A DNA stretch of 34,187 bases, taken from positions 1 through 34,187 of the IMG/VR virus record IMGVR_UViG_3300031851_000085. One strand, 5' to 3'. The position numbers and the translations under genes are program-made. The stretch is from a virus. The notes under the pieces were generated by a model, which had not been told where the DNA came from, did not search any database, and was given only the letters and a program-made list of their open reading frames with translations. Below are positions 18,595 through 29,100 of the stretch, one piece after another. Numbering within the stretch: the first letter of the stretch is position 1; the number at the start of each line of letters is the position of its first letter.

Positions 18595-18773
18595 TGAAAG
18601 TCCAGGGTCACGACCATCTTTATCGTGACCCCAATACTGGTGCGATAATTAACACACAAACTCCACCTTCTAAAGTATTATCTTCTGCCATAAATGACAT
18701 AAATACTTTGAAGAAAGAACTATATGAAATTAAACAACTCTTAAAAGAGATAGTACGAAATGGGAATTCTTAG
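18591..18773 (+). CDS. 60-aa small phage protein with GHDHLYRD motif
   Basis: The ATGATG start overlaps the TGA of the giant gene (18592-18594), and the 3' end overlaps the next start by 14 bp, so the gene is wedged in a coupled translation unit. An AGGGTGGTG stretch ~9 nt upstream may act as ribosome binding site. The N-terminal half has GHDHLYRDPNTGAIINTQ, a motif I recall from small conserved peptides of T4-like cyanophages but could not verify here. The C-terminal half (~30-56) is a predicted amphipathic helix or coiled coil (INDINTLKKELYEIKQLLKE). It may be an assembly or trimerisation helper for a neighbouring fibre or baseplate protein; no function is established. Either Met (18591 or 18594) could be the start. 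The first codons form a strong hairpin, listed separately. Confidence 0.8.
   Translation: MMKVQGHDHLYRDPNTGAIINTQTPPSKVLSSAINDINTLKKELYEIKQLLKEIVRNGNS
18605..18631 (+). promoter_or_regulatory. Strong 9-bp hairpin inside start of the 60-aa gene
   Basis: GGGTCACGA (18605-18613) and TCGTGACCC (18623-18631) are exact inverted repeats with a 9-nt loop. The stem has 6 G-C pairs of 9, high for this AT-rich region, and starts ~11 nt after the start codon. It also encodes the GHDHLYRDP motif. It could modulate translation or mark an RNA-processing site. There is no T-tract after it, so it is not a standard terminator. Confidence 0.55.
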
Positions 18774-21700
18774 AAACGTAGCTAAATCTGACACCTTTGA
18801 ACGTCAAAGGCAAACTATCAACCAGATTGCTCAAGATATTTACAATCTTGGTGGTGGTGGATCTGATTTGTCTACTGGTCTTCTAAGACTTGGAAATGGA
18901 AGTAGAACAGAACCTTCATTGTCATTTGCAAATGACACATCGGTTGGTATCTATAGACCAGACACAAAGAAACTGGCATTTGTAAATGATGGCAAAAAAC
19001 TACAGCAGTTGCAGAACGAAGCATCGCTGTTTTATAGAAATTTAATTCTACAAAAAAATATTCTTCACAGTGAAGGTTTATCCATCACTGCTAAAGGTCA
19101 AGATTATGATGAGGGATCTTATCAAGATATTGCCGCTATTGGTGGTACTGGTCAGGCAGGAACATTAGACCTAACAGTATCTGGTTTTGATGGAACTACA
19201 ACTCCTGGTTCTGGATATACTTACGTATCTGGTGGACTTGGTGGTGGTGGTACAGAATCATACCAAGGAGTTCAATTAGTTGGTGGTAACGGTTCTGGTA
19301 TTGAAGTCGAAGTTGTTCATGAATCTGGTTCATTTACATCTACAGTAGTATCTGATTATGGATCTGGATATCAAATAAATGACGTTTTAACATTACCAGT
19401 ACAAGTAACTGGTGCTACTGGTACTGCAGATTCAGGTGGTAGTACTATTGTGATGTCCAGTAATGCTGGAATGTTTACTGGATGGACTTGGACACAAACT
19501 GGAGGAACTGCTACATTTGATCCCCCAACAGACCTTGATGGTAACGCCGAACCAATTATCGTTCAAACTGTTGACGATTTAAGTGGAACTGATATTGATA
19601 TCAACGGAACTTGTACCGCTACTGGTACGGTAACGTTTACTCTTACTCCACCGTGGGGTAATGGTGGTTCTGGATATGCATTTACAATTGATGTTCTTGG
19701 TATTATCACAGAAGCTACTGTAAATCAAGCAGGTGAAGGTTACTCTGTTGGAGATACTTTAAGTATCTTTAATTTAGATCTAACAGCAGCAATTCCTTAT
19801 CTTGTAACAACAGTACAATACATTAAACCTGTTTTTGATGCAACTGTTCCATCAGGAACTTTTGTGGCAGGTCAAAATTATAATTTCTCACAGGAAGATG
19901 CATTAAATCCAGGAACATTTGCTAATGTTGCTGTAGTATGTGAAGAAGTATATGACAATGGATCTGAAATTGTCACAGTTACTTTTACTATGGTTGATAC
20001 GAACGAATCTATCAACCAAGGAGATTTGTTTGGTTCTCTAGAAGTTACTGAGATTTCTAGTCCTAATAGATTCCTCATCGATCTGGATGAAGCAGATGCT
20101 GGCACTGATCCATTTCTATATCCAGACTTAACTCTATTTGTTAATAACAAATATGAATTTGATTGGTCTAATGCATCTAGTCACCCATTTAGATTCTCTA
20201 TCCACCCTGATGGTATTCACAACAAATATGAAGAAAGTATAACTGTTGTTGAAGATTCGCTTACTATTACAGTATCGGATGCTTCTTCTATTTTAGTTGG
20301 AATGACTGTCGTTAAAGATACTGAAAATGCAGGTCTTAATGATAGCGGTGATGTGGATGGGGAGGCAGTTGTAGAAGCAGTTAATGGTAATGTAATTACT
20401 CTAAGTGCTCCAGTTACTAGTTCTGGTACTATGCCAGTTATTATTGCTGGTGTAAAGTATGAAGGTTCTGAAGTAGACTATGATGATAGTAATAGCAAGA
20501 CTACTATTGCTGGAAATGATGCAACCCCAACAACGCTATATTACTACTGCGAAGTCCACCCAAACATGGCAGGTTTGACTGGTCAACGTGCTGAAGTAAC
20601 CATTGATCCTAATAATACTAAAGTATTTGGTAGTGGTTTTCAACTTCTAGTAACGTCAATTGTTTCAACAGATAATGTTACTCTAGATGTAAGTAGTGGC
20701 GGTGTAACTGCTTTAGTGGTTACTGCAGATGATGTTCAATCCACAACTGCTACTATACCTACAATAGATGTAGAAGAACTGAACGTTGATACTGATGGTA
20801 AGGTTAATACAGAATATATTCTGTCTCCTACATCAATGAAGATTGAAACTACTGGTCTTTTGAGTCCATTCAATCTTAAAACTGCAAAAGTTAATTTCAC
20901 AACTCCAGGTTCAACTGATCTAGTAAACATTGAAATTTTTACTGACACTGGAGATGTAGTTACATCGGGTCAATTCAAAACTACTGGAGTATTTAATTCC
21001 AGTGATCTACTAAAGATCGATGGTAATAAAATTGAAGCACAGGGTACTAGCGATCTTCTTTTAGATCCTGCACCAAATAGAGTTGCTATCATTGGTGGTA
21101 CACAGGCATTACAAATTCCTGCAGGTAACACTGCTGCTCGTCCTGCACTTGGTCTGACTAATGATGGTGCTATTAGATATAACACCCAGACTACTCAGTA
21201 TGAAGGTTATAGTTCAGCAACTACTTCTTGGTCTTCTCTTGGAGGAATTCGAGATCTAGACGGTAATACTTATATTACTGCAGAAGAATCGGTTGGTGCT
21301 AATGATGATACTTTCTACATCTATAACGGTAATAGTAATACCTTAAAAATTACTCCAACAAAATTTAAGTTTGAAGAATTAAAGCAGATTGCATCTCTCA
21401 ATACATCTGCTCCAACATATACTGAATGGTTCTCTAACACACCTGTAACTCTAGGTCAATACCTCAAGCACAGAAATAACATTTATGAAGTAACTGTTGC
21501 TGGCATTACTGCTACTGATGGCAATGCTCCAACGCATACAACAGGTGCTCAACCAAACAATACTTCAGAACTGACATTTTACACTACGGCAGTAGGAAAT
21601 CTTCTATTCCAAGAAATTGATGAAGTACAAATTGACCCATTTGGTGATACATATCTAACTGTATCTGGAGATCTGAGACTCAGAAATAATGTTGTTGCTA

Positions 21701-22647
21701 CAGACATCAATGACTTGATTCTGAGACCTAATGCTGGTAAGAAAGTTGTTGTTGATGCAACTAGTACGCTAGTTTTACCTGTTGGTAATGAAAACGAAAG
21801 AGGTGCTGCCCAAACAGGTTCAGTAAGATTTAATACAACATCTCTACAGTATGAAGGTTATGACGGCAATAACTGGGGTTCTCTTGGTGGCGTCAAAGAC
21901 GTTGATCAGAACACCTATATCATTCCTGAGACTGCACCTGGTGCCAACGAAAATATTCTTTACTTCTACAACAACGGTGTTAACACCGTCCAGTTAAGTA
22001 CGTCTTCACTTGACCTGACAAATATTGATAGTATTACTTCAATCAATAATACATCTCTCGGATTTGAATTTAAGACACTTACTGCAGATAATGGTTCTAC
22101 TGTTCTACAGAACACATCTGCTGATGAGACTTTCCTTTACAACACCAAACAATACTTTAAGTTTGGTATGTCAGCAGGTCTTACAGTTGACCCACTGGTT
22201 GTCCTAGAAGATAATGGAGATATTTTCTACAATACAGGATTTGGTACTGGTAACGAAACTCCACTCAAATTATTGAATTCTAGTCTCACTGACTTTGAAC
22301 TAAAAGATTATAAGGTACAGACTAGTACACTTGAACTTGTAAAAGGTACACTTGATGTTGGTTCAGCACTTCTTTATAATACTACAACATCTAAAGGTTG
22401 TAAATTGATGGTAATTTTGGAGAATACTATTTCCAATAAATCATCGTTCATGGAATTCAATGTTATTGATGATGGTACTGAAGTATTCTATAACGAATAC
22501 GCTGGTGTAAATACTAGTGAAGATGCTGCAACTGCAGTATTTGATATTGACGTTGATAACAACGCTAGAATTACATTTACATTGACTGAAGATCATACTC
22601 TTAATGATAATATTAAAATCACTGTTGTTGCTCAAATTCTAAAGTAA
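18760..22647 (+). CDS. Fibre-like virion protein with cupredoxin-like domain (1295 aa)
   Basis: The start MGILRNVAKSDTFERQRQTI is of a type I recall from cyanophage structural proteins. Residues ~48-80 (EPSLSFANDTSVGIYRP) match a common tail-fibre N-terminal motif. Residues ~140-230 and ~300-340 are Gly-rich GxGYT-type beta modules. Residues ~455-610 look like a cupredoxin fold: SSHPFRF (His475) and, later, YYYCEVHPNMAG (Cys597, His600, Met603), the pattern of type-1 copper ligands, with a ~70-residue beta insert between. Two homologous C-terminal modules follow: RYNTQTTQYEGYS...SLGGIRDLDGNTYIT (~803-870) and RFNTTSLQYEGYD...SLGGVKDVDQNTYII (~1022-1088). The ATG lies inside the 60-aa gene (14-bp overlap), preceded by AAAAGAGAT. 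Virion role is well supported; copper binding is inferred from motif only. Confidence 0.9.
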   Translation: MGILRNVAKSDTFERQRQTINQIAQDIYNLGGGGSDLSTGLLRLGNGSRTEPSLSFANDTSVGIYRPDTKKLAFVNDGKKLQQLQNEASLFYRNLILQKNILHSEGLSITAKGQDYDEGSYQDIAAIGGTGQAGTLDLTVSGFDGTTTPGSGYTYVSGGLGGGGTESYQGVQLVGGNGSGIEVEVVHESGSFTSTVVSDYGSGYQINDVLTLPVQVTGATGTADSGGSTIVMSSNAGMFTGWTWTQTGGTATFDPPTDLDGNAEPIIVQTVDDLSGTDIDINGTCTATGTVTFTLTPPWGNGGSGYAFTIDVLGIITEATVNQAGEGYSVGDTLSIFNLDLTAAIPYLVTTVQYIKPVFDATVPSGTFVAGQNYNFSQEDALNPGTFANVAVVCEEVYDNGSEIVTVTFTMVDTNESINQGDLFGSLEVTEISSPNRFLIDLDEADAGTDPFLYPDLTLFVNNKYEFDWSNASSHPFRFSIHPDGIHNKYEESITVVEDSLTITVSDASSILVGMTVVKDTENAGLNDSGDVDGEAVVEAVNGNVITLSAPVTSSGTMPVIIAGVKYEGSEVDYDDSNSKTTIAGNDATPTTLYYYCEVHPNMAGLTGQRAEVTIDPNNTKVFGSGFQLLVTSIVSTDNVTLDVSSGGVTALVVTADDVQSTTATIPTIDVEELNVDTDGKVNTEYILSPTSMKIETTGLLSPFNLKTAKVNFTTPGSTDLVNIEIFTDTGDVVTSGQFKTTGVFNSSDLLKIDGNKIEAQGTSDLLLDPAPNRVAIIGGTQALQIPAGNTAARPALGLTNDGAIRYNTQTTQYEGYSSATTSWSSLGGIRDLDGNTYITAEESVGANDDTFYIYNGNSNTLKITPTKFKFEELKQIASLNTSAPTYTEWFSNTPVTLGQYLKHRNNIYEVTVAGITATDGNAPTHTTGAQPNNTSELTFYTTAVGNLLFQEIDEVQIDPFGDTYLTVSGDLRLRNNVVATDINDLILRPNAGKKVVVDATSTLVLPVGNENERGAAQTGSVRFNTTSLQYEGYDGNNWGSLGGVKDVDQNTYIIPETAPGANENILYFYNNGVNTVQLSTSSLDLTNIDSITSINNTSLGFEFKTLTADNGSTVLQNTSADETFLYNTKQYFKFGMSAGLTVDPLVVLEDNGDIFYNTGFGTGNETPLKLLNSSLTDFELKDYKVQTSTLELVKGTLDVGSALLYNTTTSKGCKLMVILENTISNKSSFMEFNVIDDGTEVFYNEYAGVNTSEDAATAVFDIDVDNNARITFTLTEDHTLNDNIKITVVAQILK
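20101..20580 (+). other. Cupredoxin-like (type-1 copper site) domain within the 1295-aa protein
   Basis: The encoded segment runs from the strand LTLFVNNKYEFDWSNASSHP to TLYYYCEVHPNMAG. Ligand-like residues are His475 (codon 20182), Cys597 (20548), His600 (20557) and Met603 (20566). Plastocyanins use His...Cys-x2-His-x4-Met with ~47 residues between the first His and Cys. Here the spacing is 122, explained by a ~70-residue inserted beta module (SITVVEDSLTITVSDASSIL through the IIAG end). The Met spacing (x2 rather than x4) is shorter than in plastocyanin, so the site could be altered or non-functional. Confidence 0.6.
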
Positions 22648-22648
22648 A

Positions 22649-23155
22649 ATGCCAGTTATCCAAAAACTAGATAGCAACCAGGGTTTTTCTGTCGATCAAA
22701 AAGTGATCGTAGATGAACTCAGAAATGCTAAAGACTTAAACAGTTTAGAAATTAAAAATAGAAATTACGAAGAAAGTTATACATCATATAACATTCTCCG
22801 AGGTTCTAATACTGCTATTCTTTCTACAGATTTGGTAGGATCTCAAATCATTTTGCCAGATAATACAATATCTTTTATTACAGGAAAAATTGTAGCTGCT
22901 AATGAAATTGGAAATGCTTTTTATAATGCAAAAATTGAATCATGTGTAAACACTGATAATGTTGGCGCAAGTACTGTTCAAGGAAGCATGATTACTGTCA
23001 TTAAAGATAGTATTCCTGGTGGACAAACTTGGGATATTGAACCTTTTGTAGGTGGTGGAAACAACAAGTTTAGTTACTCAACTACAAGAGCAGGAACAAC
23101 TCTATCAATTAGATGGTTGGTTTATACAGAAGTAATCAATATCGAATGGCTCTAA
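22649..23155 (+). CDS. 168-aa protein resembling a free-standing tail-fibre C-terminal domain
   Basis: The ATG is one base after the TAA of the 1295-aa gene; no strong ribosome binding site is visible, so coupling is likely. The N-terminal ~50 residues are charged and helical-looking (VDQKVIVDELRNAKDLNSLE). Residues ~63-168 form a beta domain: VGSQIILPDNTISFITGKIV, a loop with Cys, then QTWDIEPFVGGGNN and finally TTLSIRWLVYTEVINIEWL. This LPDNT...WDI...TLSIRW pattern is one I associate with C-terminal domains of phage tail-fibre and other virion proteins, here encoded as a separate small gene. It sits directly upstream of the giant fibre, so it could cap or attach a fibre. No enzymatic motif is seen. 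Confidence 0.8.
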   Translation: MPVIQKLDSNQGFSVDQKVIVDELRNAKDLNSLEIKNRNYEESYTSYNILRGSNTAILSTDLVGSQIILPDNTISFITGKIVAANEIGNAFYNAKIESCVNTDNVGASTVQGSMITVIKDSIPGGQTWDIEPFVGGGNNKFSYSTTRAGTTLSIRWLVYTEVINIEWL

Positions 23156-23156
23156 T

Positions 23157-23164
23157 GCTAAATA
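23157..23164 (+). promoter_or_regulatory. Possible late-promoter variant GCTAAATA
   Basis: GCTAAATA differs from the TATAAATA box in its first two positions and keeps TAAATA. It lies in the 44-bp gap before the giant fibre gene, 35 nt from the ATG, nearly the same distance as the box before gp8 (36 nt). Downstream, AGGCGGAG (23181-23188) is a good ribosome binding site for the ATG at 23200. The sequence alone does not prove promoter activity. Confidence 0.4.
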
Positions 23165-23199
23165 ACAACAGGGAAATAGTAGGCGGAGCTCAGTAGAAC

Positions 23200-26100
23200 A
23201 TGAGTTTTAACATTAATTCTGATAAAGAATTTATCTCAGGGTCAAGACCTCAGTTTATTGGTACAACACAGTTTTCTATTCGCGCTGGTACAGGCGTTGA
23301 TGAAAAAGAAGTAATCAGAACACTTCTGGATTCGGAAGAAAAACTTCCACGTGTTGGTATCAATAGAACTGGGCAGCGAGTCAACAATATTGCAATTTTG
23401 ACTCAGGGTTCTGGATATACTGTAGAGCCTACTGTAACTGTCGGTCCTCCGCCTCAAGGCGAAAATGCCAAACAAGCATTAGCATCTGCCTTTATTTTTA
23501 ACGGTCGTATTGTTAACATTGCTGTTAACGATCCTGGTAGCGGTTATAGTACTGCGCCAAGTGTTGTCATTACTGGTGGTAATGGTGCTGGTGCATCTGC
23601 TGAAGCATTCCTTGATACTGTTGATTTTGAACTTGATATCAACGGTGCAATCAGAACTTCTACGTCTATTATTTCCGACACGGCAAGAATTCTGAACCTG
23701 GATATCGATAACTTCGTTACTCCAGACCTTAATTTAAGGGGTCCTAACCTTAAAAATTATGTTAACAACACAGGTACAATCTGGGTTGCTAATACAATTG
23801 TCCAAAAAGATGTCTATAGGTACTTTGGTGCCAACGTATATCAATCACTAAATGCTGGACAGACTGGTCCTAATGCTCCTGAGCATTTGGATGGTATCGT
23901 TCTAAACAACGAAGTAAACTTCAAGCATATTGGTTTCCGTGTTGTAGACGAAAATGCATTTGGTTATAATGAAACTGGTGAAGCAGGTATATTCCCAAGG
24001 TCTATTACTCCATTGTTGGGTGATAGATCAGATAAGATTGCTACTACAGAATACGTACTAAACCTAGCAACCAATGACGTTGGTGGTCGTATCTATGTTT
24101 CTTCGCAGATTGGTAATGACCTTAACGATGGTCGATCTGCTGTAAACCCTGTACGTAGTATTAAGAAGGCAGCACAATTAGCATGGGAAACTCCTGGAGT
24201 TAAAGAAACAATTATCGTTTCTGGTGGAGATTATGTAGAAGATAACCCCATCTCCTTGCCGCCTGATGCATCAGTTGTTGGTGATAACTTACGTCTGGTA
24301 ATTGTAAGACCTAACAATCCTGGCAAGCACATCTTCAAGTTTGGTGATAAGAACTATGTTATCGGTGTTACCTACCGAGATAAGATTGATGCTAACGGTG
24401 ACGCGATCTCCACGTGGGACTTCGCGATGGTGTTTGATGACAAGCAAAGGATTAATGTCGATTCTGAAGTCAATGGAGACTTTGGCGTTAACTTCCCAAT
24501 TGGTCATCAGGTATTTGGTCCCGATAAATTTAGAATTGATTTCCAAAATAACACTGGATTGTCGCAACTTGTTTCTGGTCTAGAAGCAGTTGGTGTTAAC
24601 ACTGGTGCTAGAGGCGACATCTCTAATGTTGTTTTCAGTACAATTATTGGTAATAATGCATACCAAAATGGTTCATTAGATGTTGAAATTACTAGTGGTT
24701 CCTTCCTAGAGGGTGAAGGATTTAGATATATTATTGGTGGCACCCAAGGTGCTTCTCTTACTTCATCTACAGGAACAGTAGGTGTTAATCAATTTGCAAT
24801 TACTAGCAATCCTACGCCAGCTGGACTGATTGTTGGTGCATATATTTACTTAGATGGCACTGCTAACTCAGAAGTAGGACAAGGATTCTACGAAATTATT
24901 CAAATTGACGATGACAATGAACCCACTCAATGGGAAATAACTGTTGCTCCACTTCTTTCTTCCATTGGATGGAGAGACACTGCTGCAGGTAATATTAACA
25001 TTTATGCAGCATCGATCACAGAAGGTTCCTTCGACTCTACCAAAATTAGATCGATCCGAGCAGAAGGTGAAGTTGTATTCCAGGATGATGATTACACTAC
25101 ACCACTTCCAATTGTCAGAATGGATTTCTCCCTACAGGGTGATCCAAGTATTGCAACTGGTGGTTTCCAAAATACACAATTTGGTGACGCAGAAGATCTA
25201 GGTGGTGTTGTATTCTATACAAGTGCTCTTTCTGGTAGACAAAATTTCCACGACTTTAAAGAAGGTCAAGAAATTTTAATCGAAGGTCTATCTACTTCAG
25301 CACCTGATTTATCATTCCTTAATGGTAGACAAAGAATTTATAAAGTTATTGAAGATGCTGATGGTCGAGCAAGACGTTTTGTTATTCCTAAAAAGGTTCC
25401 TGCAGGTCTAGGTCTTAACGCAAACAACAATTTTGATCCAGGTCAATTTGCAGTTGTCAAATCTGCATCCAGATCAGTAACACTATCTCTACTCAACTCA
25501 CCAAACAAATTCCCACTAGCTCAACCTGTTGATAGAAGATTCCAGGATGCTGCTATTTTTATTAGAAATAATAGAGAATTTATTGCTGATGAAGTTGTAG
25601 GTAGAATCAATAGAGAATTTGCACAAGATTATCATTCTGTTTACAGCATTGGTGGTCAATCATTTGGATCATACACAGCATCGGATGCTACATATAATCC
25701 TGCAACTGGTGAATTTGTAATCACCATGGCAAGTCATGGGTTGTCTGTTGGAGAAGGAATTAGAATTGCAGACAATTCATTCGTATTCACATGTGCGATG
25801 GATGGCAATGCTACAGAGCATTCTTTGCCAGAATCTACACAATATGCTAGCGGTAAGTCTCTACCTATTCTAGAATCGACTACAAACACTGTTACGGTCA
25901 ACGTAGGTGCATCTGGACCAAACCAATACTATACGCCTTCTAACGCCAGTTACGACCCAACCCTAGGTACTCTACAACTTATTATTGGAAGCCACTCATT
26001 AACACCAGGAGAAGGTGTTGTTATCGATAACAACTCCCTATCGTTTAAGTGTGCGATGGATGGATATGATTCTGTTAAGACATATCCGAGAGCAGGTATT

Positions 26101-29100
26101 GACCCTTATGCTAGCAGATCAATTCCTATTACATCTGTAACTGCAGATTCTATTACTTTACAGGTTGGTATTTCTAGAGAAAACTTCTCTATGACTCCGA
26201 CTGCTGTAACTTATAATGCAGCAACAGGTGATATGACTGTTGATGTTGGTCAGCATGGTCTAGGTGTAGGACGTAGCGTTGTTCTTAATGACAACTCATT
26301 CACCTTCACATGCGATCTGGATGGAAATACGGTACAAAAGACATACCCACGTCCAGGTCAAGATCCTTATGCTGGTAAGTCTATTGCAATTACATCAGTT
26401 GGTACTACATCACATACCCCAACTGATGTAGATTACGATGCTTCTACTGGTGATATTGAAATGACTATTAATAGTCATGGATTCTCAACTGGAGATTATA
26501 TTAAAGTTGATGATGGATCTTTGGTATTCACCTGTGCTCTTGATGGAAACGTAGCACAGAAAGCATACCCACGTGCTGGATTTGATCTTCCAAGTGGTCG
26601 TTGGTTAGAAATCACTGTAGTTGATAGTTCTAATATTCGTTTCAATGTTGGTCCTTCTAGTTACACAGGTTTACATACTTGGATCTCTGCAGCTGCTGAT
26701 GCTGTCAAGCGTCAAGATGGCACATTCACTATCAATGTAGGAGATGCTGGTGCTGCTTCGGGTAGCAACCACGTATGGATTGCTGCTGCTTCAGGTGCTA
26801 TTAAGCACGAACCAAGAGCAAATCATCTGTTCCAGGGATCAACAACTAATGCTATCAGACACCTTCCTCAGTCTGCTCATACGTTTGTAAGGTCAACATC
26901 TAATGGTATTACAACAGGTGGTTCATCATTCAAGATCTACCTTGGCAACACTGATCATATCCACACCTACGTAAGTGGTGGTACTGTAACATTTGGTGGT
27001 AATGACTACGCTATTACTAGTTTCGATTACGATTCTGTAGTTACTGGCGTAGCAGAAATCACAACTACATCCTCTATTCCAGGTTTGGCAGAAGATGATA
27101 TTGTAAAACTTGCTGACCTCTTAATTTCGTGTGATGCAGGTACAAAAGTATATCCATCTTATAGTTCCCCAACATCAGGTAATAATGTTAACCTGAGTAA
27201 TGGAGATGAGCAATGTAGGCAGGACTTGAATCACTTCATGAATGCAGTCATTCGTGACTTGGAATTTGGTACTAATCATAACGTTATTGATTCTGCTAAG
27301 AAGTTCATTGTTAATGACAAAATTACATACATTGAAGATGAAATTGTCCAGAACGTTCGTGCTATCGAATATGCTAGAGAACTGATTAGATATGCAGTCT
27401 GTAATTGGAGAACTGAGAATAGAACTCCTGCAGATCCTATCTACACTCCTGTGTATTCTGGTGTTACAAGATATTTTGATGACACTGTTATCACATCAAC
27501 AGCAGGTACTCCTGCTTGTGCTAACGTCATTTCAGCAATTGATGTTCTATCTTATTTGTGGGTAGATGTTATCACCAACAATGCATCTGGTACACAACTA
27601 GATGCAGCATACCTGATTGCTCGCAATGCGGATCTAATTGCTGATCAAGCATTGTTGGATACCAAGTCAGCATATCCTACTCTTAATCTTTCCGATGTAA
27701 TGGAAAGAAAGTGTAAGCGCGACATCAAGATTGTTCTTGAAGGTCTTGCTAAAGATTTGGTGCTAGGTGGCAACTCTGGTATCGTTGCTGTTGCCGAGTC
27801 TTACTTTGCTGGAGCTGCGCTAGTAGCAATCCCAGAAGCACAAAGAGAAGAAACTATCTACGCATACCAAAGAGTTCAATTGCATGCTATTGCTGCAATG
27901 AGAAATTGGACTGGTGGTAATGTAATTGATGTTACTCCTAATACTGCTCAGTACAATTCTTCGACTGGTCAACTAAGTCTGACGATTACTGATCCTGGAC
28001 TTACTATCACTGCTAATGACAGAATTGCATTTAAAGAAGGAGCACTTACATTTAACTGTGCATATGGTGGCGGTGGAGATCATTCCAATCCAAGACCTGG
28101 CGATGCCAATTATGGTAAGTCTCAACCTATTATTAGTGCATCTTCTGCTGGTGGTGTGACAACTATTGTTTGTAATGTAGGTAATGCTGGATTGGCTGCT
28201 GGTCTAACTCACACTCTGACTTCTGCATTAACAGATGGTACGATTATCATCTATGACCCAATCGAAACTACTTCAGTAATCCCACAGTTTGAAGACTGGA
28301 ATATCCTAATTGATATTAACGGAACTGCATCTTCTATCCAAATTACTCCTGAGAGTGCTACATATGACCCTGCAACAGGTTTGTTTGTAGTTACCTCTAC
28401 TGGTCATAGTGTTGCACAGGGAGACCAAGTTCAGATTGCCCCTGAGTCTGTTGTGTTTACATGTGCCATGGATGGCAACCAGACTGAACATGCACTACCA
28501 TCTTCTGGTCAAGATGCATATAACAATATTCTAACAGTTGATTCTGTAACCGCAAATACATTCACAATTGATGTTGGTGAATCTGGTTCCGACATTCAGT
28601 TTACTCCATCTGATGTTTCTTATGATCCTGCAACAGGTGATTTAGAAATTAATGTAGGACCCCACACATTGTCTGTAGGAGAAGGTATTGTCATTGCTGA
28701 TAATGCATTCACCTTTACCTGTGATATGGATGACAATCAGTCACAGAAAACATACCCACGTCTCGGCATTGATCCTTATGCTGGTAGGTCTATGCCTATC
28801 ACATCTACATCAGCAACTACAATTACTGTAAACGCAGGCGCTTCTGGTCCTAATAAGTTCTTTACACCTTCTGCTGCTGTCTATGATCCAGCAACAGGTG
28901 CCATGACTCTCACGGTTGGACAGCATGGTTTGGGGCAGTGGCGCAATGTAACAATTGCTAATAACTCATTCACCTTCACATGTGCTGCTGACGGAAACGC
29001 AACACAGCATACATATCCACGTTCTGGTCAGGATCCATTTGCAGATAACAAGTCTATCGCGATCACTGATGTTGGTTTTACAGCACATACAGTTACCGAT

